Shown here: in pieces, positions 6,179 through 6,797 of the stretch | Position numbering within the stretch: the first letter of the stretch is position 1 | Layout of the letters: every line of letters starts with the position of its first letter | Source: Williamwhitmania sp035530955 | GTDB taxonomy: Bacteria > Bacteroidota > Bacteroidia > Bacteroidales > Williamwhitmaniaceae | NCBI GenBank assembly: GCA_035530955.1 | Contig: DATKTT010000265.1 | Location: forward strand, 1-6,797 | Reading direction: 5' to 3' | Length of the DNA stretch: 6,797 nucleotides | The notes under the pieces: model-generated | The model's input: only the letters and a program-made list of their open reading frames with translations | What the model was told of the DNA's origin: nothing | Database searches by the model: none | Position numbers and translations under genes: made by a program

Positions 6179-6797
6179 ATGGCAGTAAGGAATCTTATTA
6201 CGATTGAAGGAATCACCAAATATTACAAGGTAGGAACCCAGGTGGTTAAGGCACTAAACGGGGTTAGCCTGTCCATGTCATCCAATGAATATGTTGCAAT
6301 TATGGGACCGTCGGGTTCGGGTAAATCAACCCTGATGAACATTCTTGGATGCCTTGATACCCCCACCGCCGGAACATACATTCTAAACAATACCGACGTA
6401 AGTAAGATGTCGGACGACCAGCTGGCCGATATACGAAACAAGGAGATTGGCTTTGTTTTTCAAACCTTCAACCTGCTTGCCCGTTACTCCTCCCTTGAGA
6501 ATGTAATGTTGCCACTCATTTATGCTGGTATTCCTAAAGCTGAAAGGGAAAAGAAAGCAGAAGTTACCCTCACCAATGTTGGCCTAGCCGACCGCATGGA
6601 CCACAAGCCCAACGAGCTGTCAGGAGGTCAACGTCAAAGGGTTGCCGTTGCACGAGCATTGGTAAATAATCCATCCATAATTCTGGCTGACGAACCTACT
6701 GGAAACCTCGACACCAAAACGTCCATCGACATAATGAATCTCTTTGAGGATATCTACAACCTTGGGAACACCATTATCTTGGTAACCCACGAGGAGG
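6179..6797 (+). CDS. ABC transporter ATP-binding protein, MacB/LolD type (cut by window edge)
   Basis: ATPase subunit of an ABC transporter of the MacB/LolD/FtsE-like class, whose members power lipoprotein release, efflux or mechanotransmission across the envelope with FtsX-like permeases. The first 206 codons are present from the ATG at 6179; the frame is open to the right edge. Motifs are complete: Walker A GPSGSGKS (43-50), Q-loop F-V-F-Q (Gln95), signature LSGGQ (147-151), Walker B I-I-L-A-D-E-P (167-173), D-loop G-N-L-D (175-178) and H-loop His204. The phrases M-N-I-L-G-C-L-D-T-P-T-x-G and F-N-L-L-A-R-Y-S-S-L-E-N-V are characteristic of this class. Only about 20-30 residues should be missing. 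The start follows the methyltransferase stop by 11 bases. Whether it is LolD-like or MacB-like cannot be decided without the downstream permease. Confidence 0.94.
   Translation, partial: MAVRNLITIEGITKYYKVGTQVVKALNGVSLSMSSNEYVAIMGPSGSGKSTLMNILGCLDTPTAGTYILNNTDVSKMSDDQLADIRNKEIGFVFQTFNLLARYSSLENVMLPLIYAGIPKAEREKKAEVTLTNVGLADRMDHKPNELSGGQRQRVAVARALVNNPSIILADEPTGNLDTKTSIDIMNLFEDIYNLGNTIILVTHEE

Noticed and set aside
1..6797. Defence island, mobile element or CRISPR array
   Set aside because: There are no spaced direct repeats, transposase or integrase motifs, or terminal repeats. All recognised genes are housekeeping or envelope genes.

Overview
The window looks like chromosomal DNA of a member of the Bacteroidota, probably an anaerobic Bacteroidales-type organism. 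Three observations support this. The gene order rseC-rnfB-rnfC is usual for that phylum's Rnf operon. No start codon has a convincing Shine-Dalgarno sequence at normal spacing. Several starts have an upstream match to the Bacteroidota -7 promoter element TAnnTTTG. This is inference from sequence alone; no database comparison was possible.

Layout. Positions 1-1431 (minus strand) hold the beginning of an rnf operon: rseC, then the multi-cluster iron-sulfur subunit rnfB, then the first 31 codons of rnfC, which runs off the left edge. A 269-base AT-rich spacer separates it from a divergent plus-strand gene (1701-2261) for a small, apparently exported protein that I do not recognise. That gene ends 3 bases from the convergent end of a minus-strand gene at 2265-3128. 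The latter encodes an exported protein resembling the DUF3108 group and is interrupted by a single in-frame TAA, with no frameshift. It lies 2 bases downstream of recG (3131-5239, minus), so the two are probably co-transcribed. Divergent from recG, on the plus strand, are a class I SAM-dependent methyltransferase (5358-6167) and, 11 bases later, the ATPase of a MacB/LolD-type ABC transporter, which is cut by the right edge.

Function. The left block is energy metabolism: Rnf couples electron flow between ferredoxin and NAD+ to ion transport across the inner membrane, and RseC is a small membrane partner often encoded with it. The middle and right are housekeeping (RecG replication-fork remodelling) plus envelope-related genes. 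I see no CRISPR array, insertion sequence, tRNA or rRNA, and no sign of a defence system. The most notable points are the single nonsense codon in the DUF3108-like gene, the unrecognised exported protein, and a dyad-symmetric site in the rseC upstream spacer.
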